DNA of 64,000 nucleotides. Source: Peptidiphaga gingivicola (GTDB taxonomy: Bacteria; Actinomycetota; Actinomycetes; Actinomycetales; Actinomycetaceae). This document shows positions 24,295-33,350 of the stretch, piece by piece. A program made the position numbers and the translations under genes. Positions within the stretch are counted from its first letter, which is position 1; each line of letters starts with the position of its first letter. The notes under the pieces were generated by a model. The model saw only the letters and a program-made list of their open reading frames with translations. It was not told where the DNA came from and made no database searches. The stretch is from positions 1,116,001-1,180,000 of the forward strand of contig NZ_LVZK01000001.1 of assembly GCF_001652275.1 (NCBI RefSeq), read 5' to 3'.

Positions 24295-24879
24295 ATGGGT
24301 TTGAAAAGCCTGCTGACCACCACACCGAAGTCCCGACGCAACTACAAGGCGGCCGCCGTCGCCGGCCTCGTCGGCGGCGTGTTTTCCGCCATCGTCAAAT
24401 TCGGATGGGAGGTTCCCTTCCCGCCGCGAACGCCCGAGCGCAACGCCACCAATCCTCCGCAGGAGCTTCTGGAGCAGTTGGGGATGTCGCCCGAGGCGAG
24501 TCACACGACGGTGACCTTCAACGGCAACGAGCTTCCCATATACTCTTTCGCCATCCACTTTTCCTTCGCCATATTCTTCGCGCTCGCCTACTGCCTGATC
24601 GCAGAGAAATATCCGAAGGCAAAGCTGTGGCAGGGGGCTGCGTGCGGCTTGACTTTGTGGGTTCTGTTTCACGTCGTCCTGATGCCGGCTATGGGCACTG
24701 TCCCCGCGCCCTGGGACCAGCCTTTCGAAGAGCACTTTTCCGAGGCTCTCGGCCACGTCGTGTGGATGTGGGCCATCGAGATTGTGAGGCGAGACTTGCG
24801 CAACAGAATTACGCGCATGCCCGATCCCGAAGTGCCTCTTGACGCCGAACCCGCTCGCAACGCCAAAGCCTCTGGCTGA
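24295..24879 (+). CDS. YagU/DUF1440-family membrane protein
   Basis: A 194-residue polytopic membrane protein. The N-terminal AAAVAGLVGGVFSAIVKFGW, the PPRTPERNATNPPQ loop and the later LWVLFHVVLMPAMG helix match the YagU family, linked in Escherichia coli to acid resistance. AGGAGG at 24283-24288 sets the ATG at 24295; an in-frame opening from 24226 lacks support. It ends before a strong bidirectional terminator. Confidence 0.85.
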   Translation: MGLKSLLTTTPKSRRNYKAAAVAGLVGGVFSAIVKFGWEVPFPPRTPERNATNPPQELLEQLGMSPEASHTTVTFNGNELPIYSFAIHFSFAIFFALAYCLIAEKYPKAKLWQGAACGLTLWVLFHVVLMPAMGTVPAPWDQPFEEHFSEALGHVVWMWAIEIVRRDLRNRITRMPDPEVPLDAEPARNAKASG

Positions 24880-24909
24880 GCCCGCAGCTTCGGCGGAAAG
24901 AAGCGCCAA

Positions 24910-24950
24910 AACGAATGGGGAGCCCGCAAAAAGCGGGCTCCCCATTCGTT
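24910..24950. terminator. 18-bp-stem bidirectional terminator
   Basis: Arms 24910-24927 and 24933-24950 are exactly complementary around an AAAAA loop. The hairpin sits between convergent genes (YagU family and alcohol dehydrogenase) and can end transcription from both sides. Confidence 0.9.
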
Positions 24951-25004
24951 TGCGAAGGATTCCTGTGACTTTGCGACTCCGGGCGTTTCGACTCAGGGCG
25001 GTCG

Positions 25005-26024
25005 TCAAGGCTGAAGAAGCACCTTGACGGCGCGCCTTTCGTCCATCGCTTTGTAGCCCTCCGCGGCGTCGTCCAAAGGAAGGACGAGGTTGAAGACCTT
25101 GCCCGGATCGATCTTGCCTTTGAGGATCCTCTCGACGAGGTCGGGCAGGAACCGGCGCACGGGGGCGGGGCCGCCGAGCAGGTTGACCTGGGCGAAGAAC
25201 AGCTCTTGGCCGGGAAGCGAGACGTCGTGGGAGACGCCGACGTATCCGACATGCCCGCCCGGACGGCACGCCCCGATGGCCTGCATCATCGATTCCTGGG
25301 TGCCGACGGCCTCGACCACGCCGTGGGCGCCCAAGCCTCCCGTGAGCTCCTTGACGGCAGCCACTCCCGCGTCGCCGCGTTCGGCGACGACGTCCGTGGC
25401 GCCGAACTCCCGCGCAAGTGCGGCGCGGTCCTCGTGGCGCGACATGGCGACGATCCTCTCGGCGCCGAGCTGCTTTGCGGCCAGAACGGCCATGAGCCCG
25501 ACGGCGCCGTCGCCCACGACAGCGATCGTTTTGCCCGGGCCCGCATCGGCGGCGACGGCGCCGAACCAACCGGTTCCAAGAACGTCGGATGCGGCCAAGA
25601 GAGAGGCGAGGGTCGCCTCGTCCCTCGGCCGTCCTCCCGGAACGACGACTAGCGTTCCGTCGGCCAGCGGGATTCGCGCGTACTGAGCCTGGGCGCCCTG
25701 GACGAAGCCGCCGTTGACGCAACGCGACTGGTACCCGGAGCGGCATATCTCACACGTGTTGTCGGAGAGGCAGAAAGATCCGACGACGAAGTCGCCGACC
25801 TTCACGTTTTTAACGGCGTCGCCGACCTCGGTGACTGTGCCCACGTATTCGTGGCCCATCGGCCGGCCGTCCGACGGCTCGAGGCCGCGGTACGGCCACA
25901 GATCCGATCCGCAGATGCAGGCGGCGGCGACTTCGATGACGGCGTCGGTCGGTTCGACGACGGAAGGGACGTCGAGGTCCTCGATCCTGACGTCGCCCGG
26001 GCCGTGCATGACTGCTCCTCGCAT
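25005..26024 (-). CDS. Zinc-dependent medium-chain alcohol dehydrogenase
   Basis: A 339-residue cytoplasmic NAD(P)-dependent oxidoreductase. Catalytic zinc ligands appear in ACICGSDLWPY (Cys) and GHEYVGTV (His-Glu). The structural-zinc lobe has four cysteines (FCLSDNTCEICRSG and the next SRC). The coenzyme fold follows with VVGDGAVGLMAVLAAK. The family oxidises alcohols or polyols or reduces aldehydes; the substrate is not evident. AAAGGAAA precedes the start. A divergent leader for the cycA operon lies upstream. Confidence 0.9.
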   Translation of the reverse strand: MRGAVMHGPGDVRIEDLDVPSVVEPTDAVIEVAAACICGSDLWPYRGLEPSDGRPMGHEYVGTVTEVGDAVKNVKVGDFVVGSFCLSDNTCEICRSGYQSRCVNGGFVQGAQAQYARIPLADGTLVVVPGGRPRDEATLASLLAASDVLGTGWFGAVAADAGPGKTIAVVGDGAVGLMAVLAAKQLGAERIVAMSRHEDRAALAREFGATDVVAERGDAGVAAVKELTGGLGAHGVVEAVGTQESMMQAIGACRPGGHVGYVGVSHDVSLPGQELFFAQVNLLGGPAPVRRFLPDLVERILKGKIDPGKVFNLVLPLDDAAEGYKAMDERRAVKVLLQP

Positions 26025-26690
26025 GGGGTTTCCTTTCGAAGTTTATGGCTGTTGACGAAAGCCGCTGTCCGCGCCGGTTCGTGGACGGCTTCGGCGGGCG
26101 GGAAGCTTCCTGCCGAGGCAGCCGCTTTTCCAGCCGTTTGTTTCCGGTCGCCTGTGCGACGCCGCCTGACTTCGCCTGTGCAGCGGGCTCGACCTTGCGC
26201 GGCGCGCTCGGCGGCCGCATGCATTTGGCCAGCGTGGCCCTGCATACAATGAGATCCTAAGGTTTTTCGGCGCTCTAAGGAGGCGACGATTGCCCTTGGC
26301 AGAATTATTTCACGCGCAGGCAAAAGTTCTAGAAGAGCCGCGTCCGTTTGACATTTGCGGGTCGGACGGCGCCAAGCAGGCCGTTTCGGCGCGGCGGCGC
26401 CTCCGAAATGCTGTACTCTCTAAGACGCGTGAGTTCGACGCGCGAGTTTTCCGACAAGGCTTAGGCGCGTCGGGGCCGCAGTCTCGGTTCGTCAGGCGGC
26501 GACCCCGGTTCGTCGGCGGAGGAAGACGGCTCTGGCACGCCGAAACAGCGCTGAAAAGACGCCCGTCGGTTGCGCCTGCAGTGCAGCGTCGATCGACGAT
26601 TGGCGGCGGACGCGGCCCGAGGAGCGAATCCGCAGCGACAAGGCAAAACGCCGATGCAGGGACCTGCGCGGCACTCAAGAGGAGGAATCT
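26025..26690. other. Long leader/intergenic region upstream of cycA
   Basis: A 666-base gap. On the plus strand TACAAT at 26245-26250 could start a leader of about 435 bases before cycA, with AAGGAGG at 26277-26283 in front of a TTG. Inverted arms CGACGCGC and GCGCGTCG lie near 26436-26472. The length suits an attenuator or other mRNA control, but I do not recognise a known riboswitch. Confidence 0.4.
26245..26250 (+). promoter_or_regulatory. Candidate -10 box of the cycA leader
   Basis: TACAAT preceded by TGCA, an extended -10 context. The -35 match is weak (TTTGGC about 15 bases upstream). Confidence 0.35.
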
Positions 26691-26694
26691 ATGA
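26290..26694 (+). CDS. Doubtful leader ORF upstream of and overlapping cycA
   Basis: TTG at 26290 has a perfect AAGGAGG 6 bases upstream. The frame runs 134 codons to a stop that overlaps the cycA start as ATGA. Against it, after about 30 residues the product is very Arg-rich, and third positions are not GC-enriched as in the neighbouring genes. It may be a translated leader that couples to cycA, or a chance frame. Confidence 0.2.
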   Translation: MPLAELFHAQAKVLEEPRPFDICGSDGAKQAVSARRRLRNAVLSKTREFDARVFRQGLGASGPQSRFVRRRPRFVGGGRRLWHAETALKRRPSVAPAVQRRSTIGGGRGPRSESAATRQNADAGTCAALKRRNL

Positions 26695-28181
26695 CCGAGG
26701 CGACGGGAAGAGAAGACGTCATCGAGGCCGCGGAAGAACGGAACCTCCAGCGCAGCCTGTCCAACCGCCACATCCAGCTCATCGCCCTGGGCGGCGCCAT
26801 CGGCACGGGCCTTTTCCTGGGTTCGGGCGAGACGATTTCAAAGGCCGGCCCCTCGATCCTCTTTGTGTACGCGGTCATCGGCTTCATGCTGTACTTCGTG
26901 ATGCGCGCCATGGGGGAGCTGCTGCTGCACAAGCTCGAATACCGCTCTTTCCAGGACTTCGCAGCGGATATCCTCGGGCCGTGGGCGGGCTTCTTCGTGG
27001 GGTGGACATACTGGTTCAGCTGGGTCGTCATCGGAATGGCCGACGTCGTGGCCATCACCGGATACTGGGAGTACTGGCTCGGGGAGGACTGGCGGTGGCT
27101 CGCGATGGTCCTGACCACCGCGGTCATGCTCGCCCTCCTCGTCATGAACCTCGCCTCCGTCAAGCTGTTCGGCGAAATCGAATTCTGGTTCGCGATCGTC
27201 AAGCTGGTGGCGATCGTCGCGCTTGTAGGGGTCGCTTCCTTCATGGTGATCGTCGGTTTCACTTCGCCAGACGGGACGACGGCCTCCGTCTCCCACCTGT
27301 GGAGCCACGGCGGAATATTCCCCACGAAGTTCGCGGGATTCGTCAACGGCTTCCAGCTGGCCGTCTTCGCCTTCGTGGGAATCGAGCTCGTCGGCACGAC
27401 GGCGGCCGAGACCGCCAACCCCCGCCTCACCCTGCCGCGCGCCATCAATGCGATTCCCGTGAGGATCCTCCTTTTCTACGTCGTCGCGCTCGCGGCGATC
27501 ATGTGCGTGACGCCATGGAACGAGATCAATCCGAAGATTTCTCCTTTCGTCAGCCTTTTCGGCCTCGCCGGCCTCGCGGGGGCCGCCGGGATCATGAACG
27601 CCGTCATACTTTCCAGCGCCTCGTCCTCGTGCAACTCGGGGATCTATTCGACGTCGCGGATGCTCTTCGGGCTGGCGCACAAACGAATGGCGCCCGGGGG
27701 CTTCCGCGAGCTCACGCGCGTCGGGGTTCCGTGGCGCGGGCTCGTCGTCACGGTGTGCGTCATTTGCTCTGCGCATTTCCTCACTCTTTCGAGCGGGCTC
27801 CAGAGCGCCTTCAAGATCGTCGTCGCCCTGGCGTCGGTGCTCTTCCTGTTCGTTTGGTCGATCATCCTCGTCTGCCACGTCGTCTATCGGCGGCGCGACC
27901 CGAAGGCGCACGCGACGTCGGAGTACAAGATGCCCGGCTCAACCGTCATGCCGTGGGTTGTGCTCGCGTTCTTTGTTTTCATCCTCGTCGCCCTCACGCG
28001 CGACCGCGACACTTTGACGGCCCTGGCCGTGACCCCGCTCTGGTTCGGCGTGCTGGGCCTGGGATGGTGGCGCGTGCGAGGCGTCGCCCGCGCCGCCGCC
28101 GAGACATACAGCGCGGGCGAAGAAGCCGGCAAACAGCCGGATGCCGGCAAACAGCCGGATTCCGAAGGAGGGTGGAGCTGA
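26691..28181 (+). CDS. cycA: D-serine/D-alanine/glycine:H+ symporter (CycA type)
   Basis: A 496-residue amino-acid permease of the APC/AAT family with 12 predicted helices. NRHIQLIALGGAIGTGLFLG is the family signature in helix 1, and FAFVGIELVGTTAAET, SRMLFGLAHKRMAP and LAVTPLWFGVLGLGW follow Escherichia coli CycA closely through the whole length. It would import glycine, D-alanine and D-serine, feeding wall precursor or nitrogen pools. AGAGGAGG precedes the ATG. The tail has a small duplication (AGKQPDAGKQPD). The acetyltransferase gene starts one base after the stop, so the two are coupled. Confidence 0.9.
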   Translation: MTEATGREDVIEAAEERNLQRSLSNRHIQLIALGGAIGTGLFLGSGETISKAGPSILFVYAVIGFMLYFVMRAMGELLLHKLEYRSFQDFAADILGPWAGFFVGWTYWFSWVVIGMADVVAITGYWEYWLGEDWRWLAMVLTTAVMLALLVMNLASVKLFGEIEFWFAIVKLVAIVALVGVASFMVIVGFTSPDGTTASVSHLWSHGGIFPTKFAGFVNGFQLAVFAFVGIELVGTTAAETANPRLTLPRAINAIPVRILLFYVVALAAIMCVTPWNEINPKISPFVSLFGLAGLAGAAGIMNAVILSSASSSCNSGIYSTSRMLFGLAHKRMAPGGFRELTRVGVPWRGLVVTVCVICSAHFLTLSSGLQSAFKIVVALASVLFLFVWSIILVCHVVYRRRDPKAHATSEYKMPGSTVMPWVVLAFFVFILVALTRDRDTLTALAVTPLWFGVLGLGWWRVRGVARAAAETYSAGEEAGKQPDAGKQPDSEGGWS

Positions 28182-28182
28182 A

Positions 28183-28791
28183 GTGGATCCGTTGAAAATA
28201 TCGACGGCGCGCCCGGGCGACGTCGTCGAAGTCGTCGAAGTCTTGACGAGGGCCTTCCGCGCGGACCCCTTCACGTTGGCGGCGATTGGGCCGCGACAAC
28301 GGTATGAAAAGGTCGTCCCGCGCGCTTTTCGGGTGCTGGTCGAGGAGTGTTTCCTTCCGTACGGGCGCATAGACATAGCCAGGGACGACGCCGGAACGGC
28401 CGTCGGGGCGGCGATGTGGCAGGCTCCTGGGCGCGAGCCGGGATGGATCGCGACGGCGCGCATGAATGCCCGGCTGCTCGCGGCTTACGGCCGATCGACC
28501 TTGCGCGTCCGTCGCCTTGAGCGGAAATCCGACAAACTCGCGCCTCGTTTTCCGCACTGGTATCTGGGGTTCCTCGGCGTCGTCGGCGAAGCGCAGGGCA
28601 GAGGCGTGGGAGGCGCGCTCCTTGACCACGGAATTGCGGAAGCCGGGGACCACGCCGCCTACCTGGAATCCTCGACGCCGGGATCGCAGGCCCTATACGA
28701 GAGAAAAGGCTTCATCCCCATGGGTGCAGCCGAGCAGGGAAAGCCGTGGGCCGTCGTGTGCATGTGGCGCCCCGGCAAGGTCAAACGCTGA
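28183..28791 (+). CDS. GNAT-family N-acetyltransferase
   Basis: A 202-residue acetyltransferase. The CoA loop is EAQGRGVGGALLDHG, preceded by HWYLGFLGVV, and ALYERKGF near the C-terminus is the usual final strand-helix. The GTG at 28183 starts one base after the cycA stop and has GGAGCTGAA upstream, so it is translated with cycA. Acetylation of an imported amino acid or of a toxic D-amino acid is a tempting guess, not shown by sequence. Confidence 0.85.
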   Translation: MDPLKISTARPGDVVEVVEVLTRAFRADPFTLAAIGPRQRYEKVVPRAFRVLVEECFLPYGRIDIARDDAGTAVGAAMWQAPGREPGWIATARMNARLLAAYGRSTLRVRRLERKSDKLAPRFPHWYLGFLGVVGEAQGRGVGGALLDHGIAEAGDHAAYLESSTPGSQALYERKGFIPMGAAEQGKPWAVVCMWRPGKVKR

Positions 28792-28810
28792 CAAGGAGGC
28801 GATTTGAACT

Positions 28811-29287
28811 ATGGAATCTCAATCGACGCAACGGCATGAACCGGTCGGCGAGGGACGATCGTCGCTCGAGGGCGGCGCCGTCCGCCTCAGGGACGTCTCG
28901 CTCAAGAGAGTATACGAAGAGCCGGACCCCTCCGACGGCCTCCGCGTGCTCGTCGACAAGCTGTGGCCGCGAGGAGTGTCGAAGGCCAAAGCCGCCGTGG
29001 ACGAGTGGGCGAAGGACCTGACCCCCTCGACGGACCTGAGAAAGTGGTTTCACGAGGACACCGCAGGACGGTGGGACGAGTTCCGCTCGGCTTATCGCCG
29101 CGAGCTTGAGGAGGGCGACGCCGTTTCCGCTTTCCTCTCCCACGCTCCCGAGCATGTGACGCTTGTCTATGCCGGGAAAGACGCGGTGCACAATCACGCG
29201 AAAGTGCTGCGCGACGTCCTTCTCGACGTCGCAAAATGGCAGCGCGGGGAGGACCCGTCCGCCGACGGGGCGCGGGCTTCCAGCTGA
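28811..29287 (+). CDS. DUF488 (YeaO-like) protein
   Basis: A 158-residue cytoplasmic protein. Residues about 30-140 carry the DUF488 pattern: VSLKRVYEEPDPSDG, VLVDKLWPRGVSK, DEWAKDLTPSTDLRKWF and a closing LVYAGKDAVHNHAKVL. The family function is not established. It follows the acetyltransferase by 19 bases and ends the probable cycA operon. The first 27 residues are not conserved, so a later start is possible. Confidence 0.85.
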   Translation: MESQSTQRHEPVGEGRSSLEGGAVRLRDVSLKRVYEEPDPSDGLRVLVDKLWPRGVSKAKAAVDEWAKDLTPSTDLRKWFHEDTAGRWDEFRSAYRRELEEGDAVSAFLSHAPEHVTLVYAGKDAVHNHAKVLRDVLLDVAKWQRGEDPSADGARASS

Positions 29288-29491
29288 CCGTGCCCGCGTT
29301 TGCGACTGGACGTGCCCGCGCTTGCGGCCGGCCGGTCACGGGCCGACGGCGGGGGAGAGGTCGGCGAACCGCCGACGGCAAGGGGCAAGCCGCAGGGAAC
29401 GGCCTGGCCGAGCGCAAAGGGAGCACCCGGAAAACAGTACGTTGGGAATCGGTGCGGCGTCAGCCCTCATTGCGCACTAGACTGTTGAATC

Positions 29492-30778
29492 ATGCAGAAG
29501 CACTTTGACGGGGACTCGGCGACCGCTCACGCGCTTGATCTTCGCGACTTCATCGTCGCTTCCCCGACCGCTTTTCACGCTGCGACGGAGGCGGCGTCGC
29601 GCCTTGACGCCGCCGGATACCTGCGCCAACGCGCGGAAGACGAATGGAGCGCCGCGCCCGGCGGACACTACATCGTCCGTTCGGGCGCCGTCGTGGCGTG
29701 GTTTGTTCCCCAAGGCGCAGGCCCGCGCAGCGGATTCCGCATCGTCGGGGCGCACACCGATTCGCCGTCGTTCAAGGTGAAACCGGTTGCGGACTCCGGC
29801 GCATTCGGCTTTGCGTCCGTCAACGTCGAGACCTACGGCGGCCTTCTCGCCAACTCGTGGCTCAATCGCGACCTCGGCGTCGCCGGCCGAGTGACCGCCG
29901 TTGACGGCGAGGAGAGGCTGTTCACAACCGGGCCGGTCATGACGATCCCGCAGCTGGCTCCGCACCTCGACCGTTCCGTCGACGAGCGTTTGACGCTCGA
30001 CAGGCAGAGGCATCTCCAACCGGTGTGCGGCACGGGCGAACGGTCGATCGCCGCGACTATCGCGCAGAGCGCCGGAATTCCCGCCGAACGGATTGCGGCC
30101 GTCGACGCGTACGCATTCGACGTCCAACGGCCGGAGATCATTTCGGGCGAGTTTTTGGCCGGCGGGCGGCAGGACAACCTCGTGTCCGTCCACGCCGGCC
30201 TGACGGCGCTCTTGGCGGCCGAGGCGGAACTGGCCGCCCAGAGCCGCTGCATCGCGGTGTATGCGGCTTTCGACCACGAAGAGGTCGGCTCCTCCACGGC
30301 CACGGGCGCGGCAGGCCCGCTTCTCGAATGGGTTCTGCGCCGCACGGCCCTGGCTCTGGGCGCGAGCGAGGACGAGTACTACCGGATGCTTGCACGCACG
30401 ACGTGCATGAGCGCCGACGCCGGGCACTCGATCAACCCGAACTATCCGGGTTACCACGACCCAACGCAGTATCCCACTGCCGGCGGCGGGCCCATGGTCA
30501 AGGTGAACGCGAACCAGCGCTACGCGTCCGATTCGACCGGCTGCGCCCTGTGGCTGCGGGCTGCTGCGGACGCCGACCAGCCCGTGCAGACATTCGTTTC
30601 GAACAACTCGGTTCCCTGCGGCACGACGATCGGCCCGCTGACGGCGACCCGCCTGGGAATCGACACCGTGGACGTCGGGGTTCCGCTCCTGTCCATGCAT
30701 TCGGTTCGCGAACTCTCTTCGATCGCCGACGACTGGGCGCTGGCGCAGATCTTGCGGGGGTACTGGACGATTGCATGA
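29492..30778 (+). CDS. apeB: M18-family aspartyl aminopeptidase
   Basis: A 428-residue zinc aminopeptidase that removes N-terminal acidic residues from peptides in the cytoplasm. The two-metal site is visible: VGAHTDSPSFKVKP (His/Asp), AGGRQDNLVS, FDHEEVGSST (Glu pair) and LLSMHSVREL (terminal His). Length and order match bacterial M18 enzymes. TAGACT lies 8 bases before the ATG and there is no clear ribosome site, so a leaderless start is possible. The ligase-like gene downstream overlaps its end by 8 bases. The peptide importer 3.7 kb downstream may feed it. Confidence 0.9.
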   Translation: MQKHFDGDSATAHALDLRDFIVASPTAFHAATEAASRLDAAGYLRQRAEDEWSAAPGGHYIVRSGAVVAWFVPQGAGPRSGFRIVGAHTDSPSFKVKPVADSGAFGFASVNVETYGGLLANSWLNRDLGVAGRVTAVDGEERLFTTGPVMTIPQLAPHLDRSVDERLTLDRQRHLQPVCGTGERSIAATIAQSAGIPAERIAAVDAYAFDVQRPEIISGEFLAGGRQDNLVSVHAGLTALLAAEAELAAQSRCIAVYAAFDHEEVGSSTATGAAGPLLEWVLRRTALALGASEDEYYRMLARTTCMSADAGHSINPNYPGYHDPTQYPTAGGGPMVKVNANQRYASDSTGCALWLRAAADADQPVQTFVSNNSVPCGTTIGPLTATRLGIDTVDVGVPLLSMHSVRELSSIADDWALAQILRGYWTIA

Positions 30779-32360
30779 TTCCTCCTACAACGCGGCGTTT
30801 GCCCTCGACCGCTCCGCTTGGGCCAGGCCTTCCGCCCTGTCGGTTGTCTACGGCGACCGGCGGTGGACCGTCGCGCAGGCCGCCCATCTGACGCGCCAGC
30901 TCGCCCAGCTGCTCGCGCGGTCCGGTGTGAGCAAGGGCGACAGGGTGCTCTTCGTCGCGCACAACTCTCCCTACCACCTGTTCGTCTACATCGCGTGCGC
31001 CAGGTTGGGCGCAGTCTTCGTCCCCGTCTCCTTCAGGCTGGCGCAGAACGAGGTCCAGGAGATCGTCGATTTCTGCTCGCCCCGGGCGATTTTCGCAGAC
31101 GCGACGGTTGCGGCGAGGGGAAGCTTTGCCTCGACGGGAACCTTCATGAGCTTCGTGATCGACGACGACCCGGCCGACGGCTCCTACGGCGCGGGAATCG
31201 CCAACGGCTACTTTGCCCTGACGCCGGCACTCGCCTCACTCGACGGCACGCTGGTCTCGGATTGCCGCGGCTCGGGGAGCGCGTCCTTCAACACGGTCGA
31301 GTATCCGACCGGAACGGCCGCCATTTTCTACACCTCGGGAAGCGCCTCGGGAAGCCTCCGGGCGGTCGAGCTCACGCACCGAAACCTTTGGTGGGCCGCC
31401 AGGAACTTCCGGGAGGCCTTCGGGTACGGCGTCGAGGACGTCATCGTGGTGGGCGCGTCGCTCGCCCACATCGGCGGATTCAACGGGGGCACCCTCGATC
31501 TGTTCGTCTCGGGCGGCGCCGTCGTCCTCATGCGCTCTTTCGACGCCTCCGAGGCGCTCCGGCTGGTCGAACAGTGGCAGGCCACGATCTTCTTCGGAGT
31601 TCCGACGATGTTCTGGGCGATCGTCACGGAAGCCGAACGCGGCTCTCACGATTTGTCGAGCCTGCGGCTCCCAGTCGTCGGCGGGGCCCCGGTTCCTCTC
31701 ACTCTCTTGGACAGACTCAAGGGCGTCGGGCTCAAGCCGGCGGTCGTCTGGGGCATGACGGAGACCGCCGGGTCGGGGACGTTCCAACCGTACGGCAGCG
31801 GGGCGTCCGGGGCCGTCGGCAGGCCGTACGCGCACGTCGAGGCGAGGATCGTCGATCCGACGACGCAGACCGACTCGACGGTGGGGGAGCTCCTCGTACG
31901 AGGGCCGTCCATCAGCCCCGGCTACTGGCACAATGCCGACCAGACGCGGTCGGCGTTCGTCGAGGGCGGGTGGCTTCGCACCGGCGACGTCGCCGTCGGA
32001 GGCAACGAGGTGACGATCGTCGGTCGCCTCTCCGACCGCATTGGCACGGGAGGCGAGGGCGTCAATCCCGCGGAGGTCGAGGAGGTGCTGCGCGCCCATC
32101 CGAAGATCGACGACGTCGTCGTGGTCGGCATACCGGACGAGGTGTGGGGCGAAATCGTCGCCGCCGCCATCGTGTGCGACGCCGCAGCGGTGCCGACCCT
32201 CGCGGAGCTGCAGGCCTTTGCCGCTCAGGTTCTCGCGAGGTACAAGCTTCCGCGCGGCTTGGCCCGCATCGAAAGGGTCCCGCTCGACGCCGAGGGCAAG
32301 GTCGACAGGGCCGCCGTCAAGGACCGCCTGGTTTCAGCAGCCCCTTCCTTTGGACAGTAG
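30771..32360 (+). CDS. ANL-superfamily AMP-forming acyl-CoA ligase-like protein, degenerate P-loop
   Basis: A 529-residue relative of acyl-CoA synthetases. The N- and C-domains are complete: [28 protein letters not shown] (A5), [10 protein letters not shown] (A7) and [12 protein letters not shown] with the C-terminal catalytic lysine. The phosphate loop, normally TSGTTGxPKG, reads [17 protein letters not shown]. It has lost the conserved lysine and gained one residue, so ATP use may be altered. It overlaps the aminopeptidase start-to-stop by 8 bases, and its last 27 bases overlap the end of lipA on the other strand. The acyl substrate is unknown. Confidence 0.85.
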   Translation: MHDSSYNAAFALDRSAWARPSALSVVYGDRRWTVAQAAHLTRQLAQLLARSGVSKGDRVLFVAHNSPYHLFVYIACARLGAVFVPVSFRLAQNEVQEIVDFCSPRAIFADATVAARGSFASTGTFMSFVIDDDPADGSYGAGIANGYFALTPALASLDGTLVSDCRGSGSASFNTVEYPTGTAAIFYTSGSASGSLRAVELTHRNLWWAARNFREAFGYGVEDVIVVGASLAHIGGFNGGTLDLFVSGGAVVLMRSFDASEALRLVEQWQATIFFGVPTMFWAIVTEAERGSHDLSSLRLPVVGGAPVPLTLLDRLKGVGLKPAVVWGMTETAGSGTFQPYGSGASGAVGRPYAHVEARIVDPTTQTDSTVGELLVRGPSISPGYWHNADQTRSAFVEGGWLRTGDVAVGGNEVTIVGRLSDRIGTGGEGVNPAEVEEVLRAHPKIDDVVVVGIPDEVWGEIVAAAIVCDAAAVPTLAELQAFAAQVLARYKLPRGLARIERVPLDAEGKVDRAAVKDRLVSAAPSFGQ

Positions 32361-33347
32361 CCAGCTCGCCTCTTGCCGGGCTTCCATCGGCTCGCCCAGG
32401 TGCTCCATGCCCGGCGGCAGCTCGAGGCCCTTCGCCGTCATCGCCATCCCGTAGAGGCGCCCGGCGCGGTACGAGGAACGCACGAGAGGGCCGGCCATGA
32501 CGCCGGCGAAGCCCATCTTCCTTCCCAGATCGCGCAGCTCGATGAACTCCTTGGGCTTGACCCACCTGTCGATCGGATGGTGGAGCGGGGAAGGCCTCAG
32601 GTACTGGGTGACTGTCAGAAGGTCGCACGAGTTCTCGCGCAGAGCCGCCATGGCCTCCTCGATCTCCTCGCGGGTCTCGCCCATGCCGAGAATGAGATTC
32701 GACTTGGTGACGAGGCCTTCCTCGGACGCCATCGCGATGATGTCCAGGGACCGTTCGTACCGGAACGCGGGCCTGATTCTCTTGAAGATCCGCGGCACCG
32801 TTTCGAGGTTGTGCGCGAAAACCTCCGGGCGGGAGTCGAAGACCTGACGCAGCGCCCCGACGTCGCCCTGGAAGTCGTCGACGAGCAGCTCGACGCCCGT
32901 GCCCGGGCACAGCTCGTGGATCTGGCGGCACGTCTCGGCGTAGATCCAGGAGGCGCCGTCGGGCAGGTCGTCGCGGGCCACCCCGGTGACCGTGGCGTAG
33001 CGCAGGCCCAGATGACGCACGGATTCGGCTACGCGCCGCGGCTCGTCGCGGTCGAGGCCCTTGGGCTTGCCGGTGGCGATCTGGCAGAAGTCGCAGCGCC
33101 GCGTGCACTCCGAGCCGCCGACGAGGAAGGTGGCCTCCCTGTCCTGCCAGCACTCGTAGATGTTCGGGCACTGCGCCTCCTGGCACACCGTGTGCAGCGA
33201 GGACGTCGAGACCAGGCTCTTCATGTCCGCGTAGTCCTCGCCGACGACGGCGGTGGTTCGGATCCAGTCGGGCTTCTTCTCGATCGGAGTCTGGGCGTTG
33301 CGGGCCTCGACACGCAGGAGTTTGCGTCCTTCGGGGGCGATCGTCAT
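32334..33347 (-). CDS. lipA: Lipoyl synthase
   Basis: A 337-residue radical-SAM enzyme that inserts two sulfurs into octanoyl groups on lipoyl domains. Both clusters are visible: auxiliary-cluster cysteines in [13 protein letters not shown] and the radical-SAM triplet [39 protein letters not shown] and [16 protein letters not shown] are highly conserved. It follows lipB by 3 bases in one transcript. Its stop lies 27 bases inside the convergent ligase-like gene. Confidence 0.97.
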   Translation of the reverse strand: MTIAPEGRKLLRVEARNAQTPIEKKPDWIRTTAVVGEDYADMKSLVSTSSLHTVCQEAQCPNIYECWQDREATFLVGGSECTRRCDFCQIATGKPKGLDRDEPRRVAESVRHLGLRYATVTGVARDDLPDGASWIYAETCRQIHELCPGTGVELLVDDFQGDVGALRQVFDSRPEVFAHNLETVPRIFKRIRPAFRYERSLDIIAMASEEGLVTKSNLILGMGETREEIEEAMAALRENSCDLLTVTQYLRPSPLHHPIDRWVKPKEFIELRDLGRKMGFAGVMAGPLVRSSYRAGRLYGMAMTAKGLELPPGMEHLGEPMEARQEASWLLSKGRGC

Positions 33348-33350
33348 CGT

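Noticed and set aside
26570-28195. 541-codon open frame on the plus strand overlapping cycA
   Set aside because: Wrong frame of cycA; the CycA frame has complete homology from start to end.
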